NCBI GenBank assembly: GCA_964573705.1 | Contig: CAZNLT010000142.1 | Location: forward strand, 1-15,557 | DNA from: JAABSQ01 sp964573705 | GTDB lineage: Bacteria > Desulfobacterota > Desulfobacteria > Desulfobacterales > Desulfococcaceae | DNA length: 15,557 nt | Reading direction: 5' to 3' | In this document: one piece after another, positions 1-6,554 of the stretch | How the letters are laid out: each line of letters opens with the position of its first letter | How positions within the stretch are numbered: position 1 is the first letter of the stretch | Made by a program: the position numbers and the translations under genes | Notes under the pieces: model-generated | The model's database searches: none | The model's input: only the letters and a program-made list of their open reading frames with translations | What the model was told of the DNA's origin: nothing

Positions 1-324
1 GAAAACAACCTGCGATTTCCTGGCCAGTATTTCGACGCCGAAACGGGCCTGCATTACAACTGGCACCGGTACTACGATCCGGAGACGGGGTTTAAAGAAA
101 TTGCTCATTTATATAAAAACGCTTTCCCCAGTCTTATCGCCGCAAAGGAGGCGATTTCCAAAAAACTCGGGATGCCCCTTGCCAAACTGACGGATGAAGA
201 ACGAAGACGGATTGATGAGAAACTTTCAGAAACCTTGGATAAAACGGAAATCATCGAGATGGTAACCAGCTGTTTCCAGAAACGGCCGCTCCTGATGGTC
301 ATCGAAGGGGGAAAATCCAAATGA
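1..324 (+). CDS. C-terminal end of an Rhs core protein fused to an unrelated tail (5' partial)
   Basis: The reading frame is open from the window edge, so the protein is truncated on the left. Visible residues 1-30 match the end of an Rhs/YD-repeat core: a FPGQYFDAETGLHYNWHRYY-type segment followed by DPETG. Known Rhs proteins normally continue into a DPxGxxGG-like boundary and then a variable toxic tip. Here the Rhs similarity stops at DPETG (about base 90). The frame then runs for about 77 residues (31-107) of charged, helical-looking sequence with a KLTDEERRRIDEKL stretch and an LLMVIEGGKSK end. I do not recognise this tail. There is no ATG, GTG or TTG in frame between the junction and the ATG at 172, so the tail seems to be read as part of the fusion or from 172. 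The TGA stop overlaps the next ATG (ATGA at 321-324). The Rhs identity is confident; the tail's function is unknown. No signal peptide or toxin motif is visible in this part. Confidence 0.7.
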   Translation, partial: ENNLRFPGQYFDAETGLHYNWHRYYDPETGFKEIAHLYKNAFPSLIAAKEAISKKLGMPLAKLTDEERRRIDEKLSETLDKTEIIEMVTSCFQKRPLLMVIEGGKSK

Positions 325-528
325 TTCACGACGTCAAAGCCTATTTCGGGTTGAAAAAAGAGTTCAGAAATGCCAAAGATCCCCTCCATGCAGGAGTTCC
401 GGAAACGGCAGCTGATGAAACTCATCAGAAAACGGAACCGGCCCGTAGCGTTGTTCAACGACCATCTGGTCTCCGACAGGGCCAAGGATATCCAGGACGA
501 AATTTTAAAGCTCGGGATCACCGCCTGA
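321..528 (+). pseudogene. Small basic hypothetical protein, apparently split by a single-base frameshift
   Basis: The ATG at 321 overlaps the upstream stop and opens a frame beginning MIHDVKAYFGLKKEFRNAKD. After the CCCC run at 381-384 this frame turns into low-plausibility sequence that ends at 557. Skipping one C moves into the frame of the upstream gene. That frame gives protein-like helical sequence rich in Lys and Arg (SMQEFRKRQLMKLIRKRNRP, then a VALFNDHLVSDRAKD segment) and stops at 528. The restored product would be 68 residues. Alternatively, translation could start at the ATG at 370, which has an AAAAAAGAG purine stretch upstream, to give a 52-residue protein. The extra C could be a true disabling mutation, a sequencing or assembly error in the homopolymer, or a +1 slippery site (CCC-C). 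I do not recognise the family. Tight overlap with the upstream tail suggests the two small coding segments were co-transcribed. Confidence 0.5.
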
Positions 529-536
529 TCGTTGCA

Positions 537-558
537 GTTAATCCTGACTCGGATTAAC
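537..558. terminator. Perfect inverted repeat between convergent genes, terminator-like
   Basis: GTTAATCC and GGATTAAC form a perfect 8-bp stem with a 6-base TGACTC loop. It lies in the short gap between the plus-strand small ORF ending at 528 and the minus-strand phosphoesterase ending at 581. Its position suits a bidirectional terminator. Neither strand has a clean T-tract after the stem, so intrinsic termination is uncertain. Confidence 0.4.
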
Positions 559-580
559 CGATGATCACAGGCCGCTACAC

Positions 581-1306
581 CTATCGAAGCCGATATGCAT
601 TGAATTCGGGCAACCCGGCATCCAGAATTTTCCGGATCACAGTTTCGATGTCGTAGGGCACGAACCGAACCTCCAGGGTATCCTCCTCGACATCCCGGAT
701 CACGTACTTGGCCCGGTTGTCCCCGTCTCGGGGCTGCCCCGCGCTGCCGACATTGATGAGATAGCGGGTATCCGAATTCAATTCGGTGATCCCCCGGCCG
801 AACGGGGGGTAGTCGATCCGGTCTTCGTCCGCCGAGATGAGTCGAAGCTCATGGGTATGGCCCACGAAACAGAGTCGTTCTTCATAAGAATTCAGCGCAT
901 TCCGGATTTCATCGTCTGAGACCTGAAACAGGTAGGTGCTGGTGGATTCGGGCGGGAAGCCGTGTACGAACCGGCAGTTCCATCGGGTCAGATGCGATTC
1001 CATGCCTCGGATGCGGGCGATGCTTTCTTTCGAGAGCCGGTTCAGGATCTTCTCCATCGATTCCTGAATCATCGGATTGAACCAGTCGAGGAATTCGGGT
1101 TCGGGGATCACTTTTTCATGGTTTCCGAGCACCGACGGGATATCCCTTTCTATAATCCGCTGCACCACTTCTTCCGAATCGGGGCCGTAGCCGATATTGT
1201 CTCCGAGGCTTACCACACGGTCGATTTTCGACCGATCAATATCGGCCAATACCGCTTCAAAGGCTTCCAGGTTGCCGTGAATGTCCGAAATGACGGCGAT
1301 CCGCAT
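581..1306 (-). CDS. Calcineurin-like metallophosphoesterase (YfcE/MJ0936-like)
   Basis: This 241-residue cytosolic protein carries the whole metallophosphoesterase signature in order: DIHGN at residues 8-12 (Asp8, His10), GDNIGYGPD at 35-43 (Asp36), GNHE at 61-64 (Asn62, His63), HGF at 115-117 (His115), GHTH at 149-152 (His150, His152), and an NVGSAGQPRDG block at 185-195 typical of the small bacterial YfcE-type branch. These residues normally bind a dinuclear metal centre that hydrolyses phosphomonoesters or phosphodiesters. The physiological substrate cannot be read from sequence. The ATG at 1306 is preceded by AGAGGG at a good distance. It lies 15 bp downstream of the prepilin peptidase on the same strand and is probably co-transcribed with it. 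No signal peptide is seen, and all metal ligands are intact. Confidence 0.9.
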   Translation of the reverse strand: MRIAVISDIHGNLEAFEAVLADIDRSKIDRVVSLGDNIGYGPDSEEVVQRIIERDIPSVLGNHEKVIPEPEFLDWFNPMIQESMEKILNRLSKESIARIRGMESHLTRWNCRFVHGFPPESTSTYLFQVSDDEIRNALNSYEERLCFVGHTHELRLISADEDRIDYPPFGRGITELNSDTRYLINVGSAGQPRDGDNRAKYVIRDVEEDTLEVRFVPYDIETVIRKILDAGLPEFNAYRLR

Positions 1307-1321
1307 AATCCCTCTGTGAAA

Positions 1322-2101
1322 TTATCTGAACAAGTTGAGATACCAGTAAATCATCGCCGGTCCGAAAAAGATGTAAGCGACGGCGCCGATGGACAAGAAG
1401 GGTCCGTAAGGCACCGCCAGTTTCATGTTGGAGCGGGTGTAGACCATGACCCCGAGGCCCACCAACGTACCCACGGCGGAACTGATGAAGATGGTGAAAA
1501 AGACCCCTTTCCATCCCAGGAGGGCTCCGATCATGGCCAGCAGTTTAATGTCTCCGCCGCCCATCCCTTCCTTTTTGGTAATCAGGGTATATCCCCAGGC
1601 CACGAGAAACAGACTGCCGCCTCCCGCTAAAATCCCGAGTAAAGACTCGGTAAAGGTCACGGACGGGGTCAAAAAAGAAGCCAGAAAGAAAATGGGAATG
1701 CCGGGCAGGGAAATGATATCGGGGATGATCCGGTAGTCGATATCGATGAAGGTGATCACCAGCAATACCGCGATGAACACGAAATAAACCGGGGCCTGAG
1801 GGGTGAATCCGAATTTGAAATAGACCCCGAGGGCGGCCAACCCGCTTAAGATCTCAATCACCGGATACCGAACCGGAATGTGTGTACGGCACTGCCGACA
1901 GCGGCCCCCCAGTATAAGGTAGCTGAAGACTGGAATGTTGTCATAATACCGGATTTCATACCCGCACCGGGGGCAGGACGAGGGGGGGTGGACAATGGAT
2001 TTGGAAATGGGAATTCGATAGATGCAGACGTTTAAAAAACTCCCGATGCAGAGTCCGAAGAAAAAGACAAAAATCGGCACAATAAGCGGGTGTAGCGGCA
2101 T
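1322..2101 (-). CDS. pilD: Type IV prepilin peptidase / N-methyltransferase (A24 family)
   Basis: This 259-residue polytopic inner-membrane aspartic protease cleaves type IV prepilins or type II secretion pseudopilins and normally N-methylates the new N-terminus. An N-terminal membrane segment (about residues 7-25) carries GSFLNVCIYRIP. A cytoplasmic loop follows with the paired-cysteine motif CPRC (Cys43, Cys46) and CRQC (Cys68, Cys71). The catalytic aspartates lie in FIDIDYRIIPD (residues 119-128) and GGGDIK (Asp184). Further membrane helices run to the C-terminus. Both N-terminal methylase and C-terminal peptidase halves are present at normal length. No pilin, pilus ATPase or secretion gene is in this window, so the substrate system lies elsewhere. 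No strong Shine-Dalgarno precedes the ATG. It is divergent from lon. The symbol could equally be gspO. Confidence 0.93.
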   Translation of the reverse strand: MPLHPLIVPIFVFFFGLCIGSFLNVCIYRIPISKSIVHPPSSCPRCGYEIRYYDNIPVFSYLILGGRCRQCRTHIPVRYPVIEILSGLAALGVYFKFGFTPQAPVYFVFIAVLLVITFIDIDYRIIPDIISLPGIPIFFLASFLTPSVTFTESLLGILAGGGSLFLVAWGYTLITKKEGMGGGDIKLLAMIGALLGWKGVFFTIFISSAVGTLVGLGVMVYTRSNMKLAVPYGPFLSIGAVAYIFFGPAMIYWYLNLFR

Positions 2102-2207
2102 TAGAGGTCTATCCTCGGTTGGAACGGCGTGTCGGTGGCGCCTGTTATATAGGGTTCTGGTCGTTTGGGAACTTAAAACGCTTTGGATAAAAAAATCAAG
2201 GACGATG

Positions 2208-2235
2208 TTGTAAATGGAAAAGAATGCGTTATGAT
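2208..2235 (+). promoter_or_regulatory. Candidate sigma70-type promoter for lon
   Basis: A TTGTAA -35-like box (2208-2213) is separated by 16 bp from a TATGAT -10-like box (2230-2235), about 110 bp upstream of the lon ATG. It lies in the 246-bp gap between the divergent prepilin peptidase and lon. I did not see a clear heat-shock (sigma32) promoter. The leader is A-rich and ends in the AGGAGA ribosome-binding site at 2338-2343. No convincing opposite-strand promoter for the prepilin peptidase was found in the gap. Confidence 0.45.
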
Positions 2236-2347
2236 AAAACTGAATTTACAAATCATTTCTTTCGTTTTACAAGATTCCGAGGGTACTTTCGTTACCGGAA
2301 GCCGTGTGCGTCGGTAAAGAAAACGGAAAGAAAAGACAGGAGAAAGA

Positions 2348-4792
2348 ATGGCAGAAACGGATAAAGACGATCTGATCAGCATCATTGAAGAAGAAGACAT
2401 CGAAGGAGATATTCCGGATAAGATTCCGCTGATGCCGGTACGGGACGTGGTCATATTTACGGACATGCTGCTTCCCCTGTTCGTTGGTCGAAAGAAATCG
2501 GTCCGCGCCGTAGAAGAGGCGGTCGCCAAAGACAGTTATCTAATGCTGGTGACCCAGAAAGACCCGAGCGTTGAAAATCCGAATCCGGATGACATCTACC
2601 GGGTGGGCACCGTCGGCAGAATCCTTCGAATGCTCAAGCTTCCCGACGGTCGTCTGAAGGCCCTGATTCAGGGGGTGGCCAAGGCCAGGGTTGTCGATTA
2701 CGTTCGAAAACGGTCCTGGTACCGGGTGAAGATCGAAGTTCTTGATGACGAGTCGACCGAGCCCGCGGATCTGGAAACCGAAGCCCTGATGCGCAATGTC
2801 CGGGAATTTTCGGAGAAAATCCTGGCCCTTCGTGGTGAAATGAGCGGAGATGTCAGCGCCATTCTCGAATCCATCGACGAGCCTGGACGTCTGGCCGACT
2901 TGGTGGCATCGAATCTGAAACTGAAAATCGACGAATCCCAGATGGTGCTCGAGACCGTAGACCCGGTCGAACGTCTGAAAAAGGTCAACGATCTGCTTTC
3001 CCGGGAGGTGGAACTGTCGGCCATGCAGGCCAAGATTCAGTCCGAAGTCAAGGATGAGATTTCCAAAAGCCAGCGGGATTATTTCCTTCGGGAACAGGTT
3101 CGTGCCATACATCGTGAACTGGGCGAACTGGATGAGCGCACCGCCGAGATCGATGAATACAAAAAAAAGATAAAGAAAGCCCTCATGAGCAAGGAGGCCC
3201 GGGATGAAGCCGACAAACAGCTCAAGCGGCTGGAGCAGATGCACCCCGATTCGGCCGAGGCCTCCATCGTCCGCACCTATCTGGACTGGCTGGTGGAGCT
3301 GCCCTGGGAAAAAGGAACCAAAGATGATCTCGACATCGCCAATGCCGAAAAGGTGCTGGACCGGGATCATTACGGGCTGGATAAGGTCAAGGATCGGATT
3401 CTCGAATATCTGAGCGTTCGAAAGCTGAATCCGGATATGAAAGGCCCCATTCTCTGTTTTGTGGGGCCCCCCGGGGTCGGGAAAACCTCTCTGGGCCGGG
3501 CAATCGCCAAGGCCATGAAGCGCAAGTTTTTTCGCATTTCCCTCGGCGGGGTTCGGGATGAAGCGGAGATTCGAGGCCACCGGCGAACCTATGTGGGGGC
3601 ATTGCCGGGAAGAATCATTCAGGGGCTTAAGCACTGTGGAACCAACAATCCGGTGTTTATGATGGATGAGATCGATAAACTCGGTTCCGACTTTCGGGGG
3701 GACCCTTCCTCCGCCCTGCTGGAGGCCCTGGATCCGGAACAAAACTTCAGCTTCAGCGATCATTATCTGAATATTTCCTATGATCTGTCCAAGGTGATGT
3801 TCATTCTCACCGCCAATATGACCGATACCATTCCCTCGGCACTTTTGGACCGGATGGAGGTGCTTCGGCTGTCGGGCTATACCGAAGAAGAAAAGCGAAA
3901 AATCGCCGAAATGCATCTCTTGCCCCGGCAGATCAAGGAAAACGGGCTTAAACCCAAAAACCTATCTCTTAGCGGGGGTGCTCTGGATCAGATGATCACT
4001 GAATACACCTGCGAGGCCGGGGTCCGGAACCTGGAGCGGGAAATCGGGTCTGTCTGCCGCAAAGTCGCCCGGCAAATCGCGGAGGATAAAAAGGGACCTT
4101 TTACCATCACCCGGAACAATCTTCAGAAATACCTGGGAGTGCCCAAATATTTTCCGGAGATGGATCAAGACGAAAGCCAAGTGGGGCTTGCCACCGGTCT
4201 GGCCTGGACCGAAGTGGGCGGCGAGGTCCTCTACATCGAAGCCTCTCTCTTCAGCGGTAAGGGCGATTTAATCATTACCGGACAGTTGGGAGAAATCATG
4301 CAGGAATCGGCCCGGGCTGCGGTGAGCTATACCCGGGGCAACCTGCCCGCCTTTGATGTGGATGAGAACTACTTTGAAAATCTCGACATTCATATCCATG
4401 TTCCAGCCGGCGCCATCCCAAAAGACGGCCCTTCTGCCGGCATCGCTATGGCCACCGCCTTGATATCTCTGGTCACCCGAAAACCGGTCAACAAATACGT
4501 CGCTATGACCGGCGAAATCACCCTTCGAGGACGGGTGCTGCCGATCGGCGGACTCAAGGAAAAAGCCCTTGGCGCGCTGAGGGGCGGGGTCAGGACAGTA
4601 ATCATTCCCGAGAAAAACAAAAAGGATTTGTCCGAGATTCCGGCCAATATCAAGCGAAAAATAAAGTTCATACCGGTGAAACATATGGATGAGGTGCTGC
4701 CCGTCGCTTTCGAGGAAGATCCGGTCAAAAAACCGCACAAGAAACCTCAGCGACGGAAGGTTCGGAAGAAAGTACCGAGGGCTCAGGCCTGA
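2348..4792 (+). CDS. lon: ATP-dependent protease La (Lon)
   Basis: This 814-residue cytosolic serine protease degrades misfolded and regulatory proteins as a hexamer. The N-terminal Lon substrate domain starts around residue 26 (IPLMPVRDVVIF). A coiled region follows at about 210-300. The AAA+ module has Walker A GPPGVGKT (373-380), Walker B FMMDEIDK (437-444), sensor-1 LTAN (487-490) and a sensor-2 Arg in GVRNLE (Arg560). The protease domain has the catalytic Ser696 in PKDGPSAG and Lys739 in GGLKEKALGA, with the same 43-residue spacing as the E. coli Ser/Lys dyad. Length is near the family norm. The last roughly 20 residues (from about 794) form a very basic Lys/Arg tail not found in the compact E. 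coli enzyme. The AGGAGA site at 2338-2343 supports this start. tsaB follows after 47 bp. Confidence 0.98.
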   Translation: MAETDKDDLISIIEEEDIEGDIPDKIPLMPVRDVVIFTDMLLPLFVGRKKSVRAVEEAVAKDSYLMLVTQKDPSVENPNPDDIYRVGTVGRILRMLKLPDGRLKALIQGVAKARVVDYVRKRSWYRVKIEVLDDESTEPADLETEALMRNVREFSEKILALRGEMSGDVSAILESIDEPGRLADLVASNLKLKIDESQMVLETVDPVERLKKVNDLLSREVELSAMQAKIQSEVKDEISKSQRDYFLREQVRAIHRELGELDERTAEIDEYKKKIKKALMSKEARDEADKQLKRLEQMHPDSAEASIVRTYLDWLVELPWEKGTKDDLDIANAEKVLDRDHYGLDKVKDRILEYLSVRKLNPDMKGPILCFVGPPGVGKTSLGRAIAKAMKRKFFRISLGGVRDEAEIRGHRRTYVGALPGRIIQGLKHCGTNNPVFMMDEIDKLGSDFRGDPSSALLEALDPEQNFSFSDHYLNISYDLSKVMFILTANMTDTIPSALLDRMEVLRLSGYTEEEKRKIAEMHLLPRQIKENGLKPKNLSLSGGALDQMITEYTCEAGVRNLEREIGSVCRKVARQIAEDKKGPFTITRNNLQKYLGVPKYFPEMDQDESQVGLATGLAWTEVGGEVLYIEASLFSGKGDLIITGQLGEIMQESARAAVSYTRGNLPAFDVDENYFENLDIHIHVPAGAIPKDGPSAGIAMATALISLVTRKPVNKYVAMTGEITLRGRVLPIGGLKEKALGALRGGVRTVIIPEKNKKDLSEIPANIKRKIKFIPVKHMDEVLPVAFEEDPVKKPHKKPQRRKVRKKVPRAQA

Positions 4793-4820
4793 GGATTGAA
4801 TATGCCTGAGGATGGAATAT
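4787..4820 (+). repeat. 17-bp imperfect tandem duplication at the lon 3' end
   Basis: Two adjacent 17-bp copies (4787-4803 and 4804-4820) begin GCCTGAGGAT and end GAATAT. They differ at one base (T or G at position 11). The first copy contains the lon stop codon TGA. The pair fills most of the gap before tsaB. It looks like a slippage duplication; no function is evident. Confidence 0.75.
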
Positions 4821-4839
4821 AAATGATCGGTTCTGTTCG

Positions 4840-5544
4840 ATGAAGATATTGGCGGTGGATACGTCTACCCGCAGTTGCAGCGTGGCCCTGACCGACGGGG
4901 ATCGGTTGGCGGCCGAAATGACCACCACCCGAAAGGAGACCCATTCCCGACATCTTATGGGAATGATCGATACCGTTCTCCGGACCACCGGCCTGACGGC
5001 GTCGGATGTGGACGGTTTTGCGGTCACCCGGGGTCCGGGAAGTTTTACCGGGCTTCGGATCGGGATCAGCACGGTAAAAGGCTTGGCCCTGGCTTCGGGA
5101 AAGCCCCTCGTCGGGATTTCCGGATTGGAAGCCCTGGCCAGGCAATTTCCTTTTTCAACCCACCTGATCTGCCCCATTCTGGATGCCCGAAAAGGAGAAG
5201 TCTATACCGCCCGCTATCAGGTGCAAGGGGATGGAATCCGGGAGGTGATGGGGGAGCGGGCGATGCCGCCGATCGAAGCGGTTTCCGGTATCGACCGGCC
5301 CTGCATTTTTCTGGGAGATGGTGCGTTGCTGTACCGGGACCTGATTTCCGAAAATACCGAGGCGCCGGCGTTATTTGCGCCGCCCGGTTTTCACACCCTT
5401 CGGGCATCCATCGTCGCATTTGCGACCCGGCCCATACTGGAACGGGGGGATGCCGATTCGCCGGCCGCTTTGACCCCCCGGTATCTTCGAAAATCCGATG
5501 CGGAACTTCACCTCGGGGGAAAGCCCTCGATTTCCGGAGGGTAA
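4840..5544 (+). CDS. tsaB: tRNA threonylcarbamoyladenosine biosynthesis protein TsaB
   Basis: This 234-residue cytosolic protein of the ASKHA fold works with TsaD and TsaE in making t6A37 on ANN-decoding tRNAs. It acts as the scaffold partner that dimerises with TsaD. Family marks are MKILAVDTSTRSCSVAL at the N-terminus, GPGSFTGLRIG (residues 65-75) and ILDARKGEVYTA (113-124). As expected for TsaB, the metal-binding histidine motif of TsaD is absent. Length matches the family. The ATG at 4840 has no obvious Shine-Dalgarno. It lies 47 bp after lon, so it is probably on the lon transcript with weak or coupled initiation. TsaD and TsaE are not in the window. Confidence 0.95.
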   Translation: MKILAVDTSTRSCSVALTDGDRLAAEMTTTRKETHSRHLMGMIDTVLRTTGLTASDVDGFAVTRGPGSFTGLRIGISTVKGLALASGKPLVGISGLEALARQFPFSTHLICPILDARKGEVYTARYQVQGDGIREVMGERAMPPIEAVSGIDRPCIFLGDGALLYRDLISENTEAPALFAPPGFHTLRASIVAFATRPILERGDADSPAALTPRYLRKSDAELHLGGKPSISGG

Positions 5545-5559
5545 AAATTTGTCTTTTTG

Positions 5560-5588
5560 TTGACATCCCCGATTCCCTTGGGTATAAA
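5560..5588 (+). promoter_or_regulatory. Near-consensus sigma70-type promoter for psd
   Basis: TTGACA (5560-5565, consensus -35) and TATAAA (5583-5588) are spaced exactly 17 bp apart, about 70 bp upstream of the psd ATG. A start near 5595 would give a leader of about 63 bases. That leader contains GGAGGT at 5638-5643, set rather far (about 14 bases) from the ATG at 5658. This is the best promoter match in the window. Confidence 0.75.
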
Positions 5589-5657
5589 GAAAAAATTATC
5601 CTGAAATCGGCGCAGGTATTCATCCTCTATTATTTTTGGAGGTAAGTTGTTATTAAT

Positions 5658-6383
5658 ATGACGGTTTTGGAAAAAGACCAAGATTCGAAAGCTCGGTACG
5701 TCTGGGCCGACCCGCCCGGGCAGAGCGCCTTTCCGGTGGCCAAACCGGGCCATCCCCTGATTTTCGGGTGCGCCTTTGCCACGGCCGTATTCGCGCTTCT
5801 GGGGCTGACCCTTCCGGCGCTGTCGGGGCTATTGGTCACGATCTGCGTCAGCGGTTTTTTTCGTGATCCCCACCGGGTGGTTCCGGCGGAGGCCGGGGCT
5901 GTGGTGTCGCCGGCCGACGGCCGGGTCATTTTGGCCGAACCGGTGGACGAAAATCCCTATCTGGAAGGTCGCTGGACCAAAATCAGCGTGTTCATGAGCG
6001 TGTTCAACGTTCATGTAAACCGGATTCCGTTTTCAGGGGTGGTGCGGGACATCGTCTATCATCCCGGCAAATTCGTCTCCGCCAATCTGGACAAGGCATC
6101 CAAGAACAATGAACAGAATGCGCTGATCATGGAAACCGACACCGGTTTGACCTACGGTTTCGTTCAGATCGCCGGCCTGGTGGCGCGCCGGATCATCTGC
6201 AATATCCGCAAAGGGGATGCGGTTCATCGGGGGCAGCGTTTCGGAATGATCTGCTTCGGCTCCCGTCTGGATATTTACCTTCCGACGAACGCTCGCCTGG
6301 CCGTTTCGGTCGGGGACAGGGTGCAGGCTGGAACTTCCGTTTTGGGCTATCTGGATGCATCGATAGCCCCATCCATCCAATAA
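5658..6383 (+). CDS. psd: Phosphatidylserine decarboxylase proenzyme, short (PSD-A) type
   Basis: This 241-residue enzyme converts phosphatidylserine to phosphatidylethanolamine at the inner membrane. It is made as a proenzyme that self-cleaves to form a pyruvoyl cofactor. Seen here: one or two membrane helices at about residues 33-66, the VSPADGRV motif (83-90), the FMSVFNVHVNRIP core (112-124), and the C-terminal FGSRLDIYLP with Gly201-Ser202 as the expected self-cleavage site. Length fits the short PSD-A subfamily rather than the longer E. coli type. In many bacteria this type is followed by pssA; here no pssA follows within the window. It has its own promoter and is followed by a strong hairpin, so it looks monocistronic. 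No alternative in-frame start lies closer to the GGAGGT site. Confidence 0.95.
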   Translation: MTVLEKDQDSKARYVWADPPGQSAFPVAKPGHPLIFGCAFATAVFALLGLTLPALSGLLVTICVSGFFRDPHRVVPAEAGAVVSPADGRVILAEPVDENPYLEGRWTKISVFMSVFNVHVNRIPFSGVVRDIVYHPGKFVSANLDKASKNNEQNALIMETDTGLTYGFVQIAGLVARRIICNIRKGDAVHRGQRFGMICFGSRLDIYLPTNARLAVSVGDRVQAGTSVLGYLDASIAPSIQ

Positions 6384-6420
6384 CAATTCAAGCGGGGCAT
6401 CGGCGAACCGGAGGGAGATG

Positions 6421-6446
6421 GTATCCTCTGGATACGCCGTTATGAT
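6421..6446 (+). promoter_or_regulatory. Short palindrome next to a -10-like box, possible operator/promoter
   Basis: GTATCC and GGATAC form a perfect 6-3-6 inverted repeat at 6421-6435. A TATGAT box follows at 6441-6446 in the psd-leuB gap. No good -35 box is present (ATGGTA is at the right place), so an activator-dependent promoter overlapping the palindrome is possible. This is speculative. Confidence 0.25.
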
Positions 6447-6485
6447 ATTTGTCGTTCAGTCAGGGTTTCCGGTGACGCCGGATCG

Positions 6486-6537
6486 GGTTTTAAGTTCCAT
6501 GCCTTTACGGCATGTCTTAAAACCTTTCCATTTTTTT
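6486..6537 (+). terminator. Strong intrinsic terminator-like hairpin, just upstream of leuB
   Basis: GGTTTTAAG (6486-6494) pairs perfectly with CTTAAAACC (6516-6524). An inner CATGCC/GGCATG stem (6498-6503 with 6509-6514) closes a 5-base loop. A T-rich run follows, ending in seven Ts (6531-6537). It should terminate psd transcription. It ends only about 17 bases before the leuB start and abuts the ribosome-binding site, so any leuB transcript starting upstream would have to read through it. Confidence 0.8.
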
Positions 6538-6554
6538 AGAGGTGAGATCGAATT

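Noticed and set aside
105..521. Minus-strand frame of 138 codons under the Rhs tail and small ORF
   Set aside because: It is Ser/Phe/Arg-rich without a motif, while the plus frames read as charged, helical protein with overlapping stop and start.
2102..2200. Minus-strand promoter for the prepilin peptidase (TATATA near 2150)
   Set aside because: No acceptable -35 box at 16-18 bp spacing was found.
2540..3916. Open frame of 458 codons on the minus strand opposite lon
   Set aside because: It lies wholly under the conserved Lon AAA+ and N-terminal domains and has no family signature.
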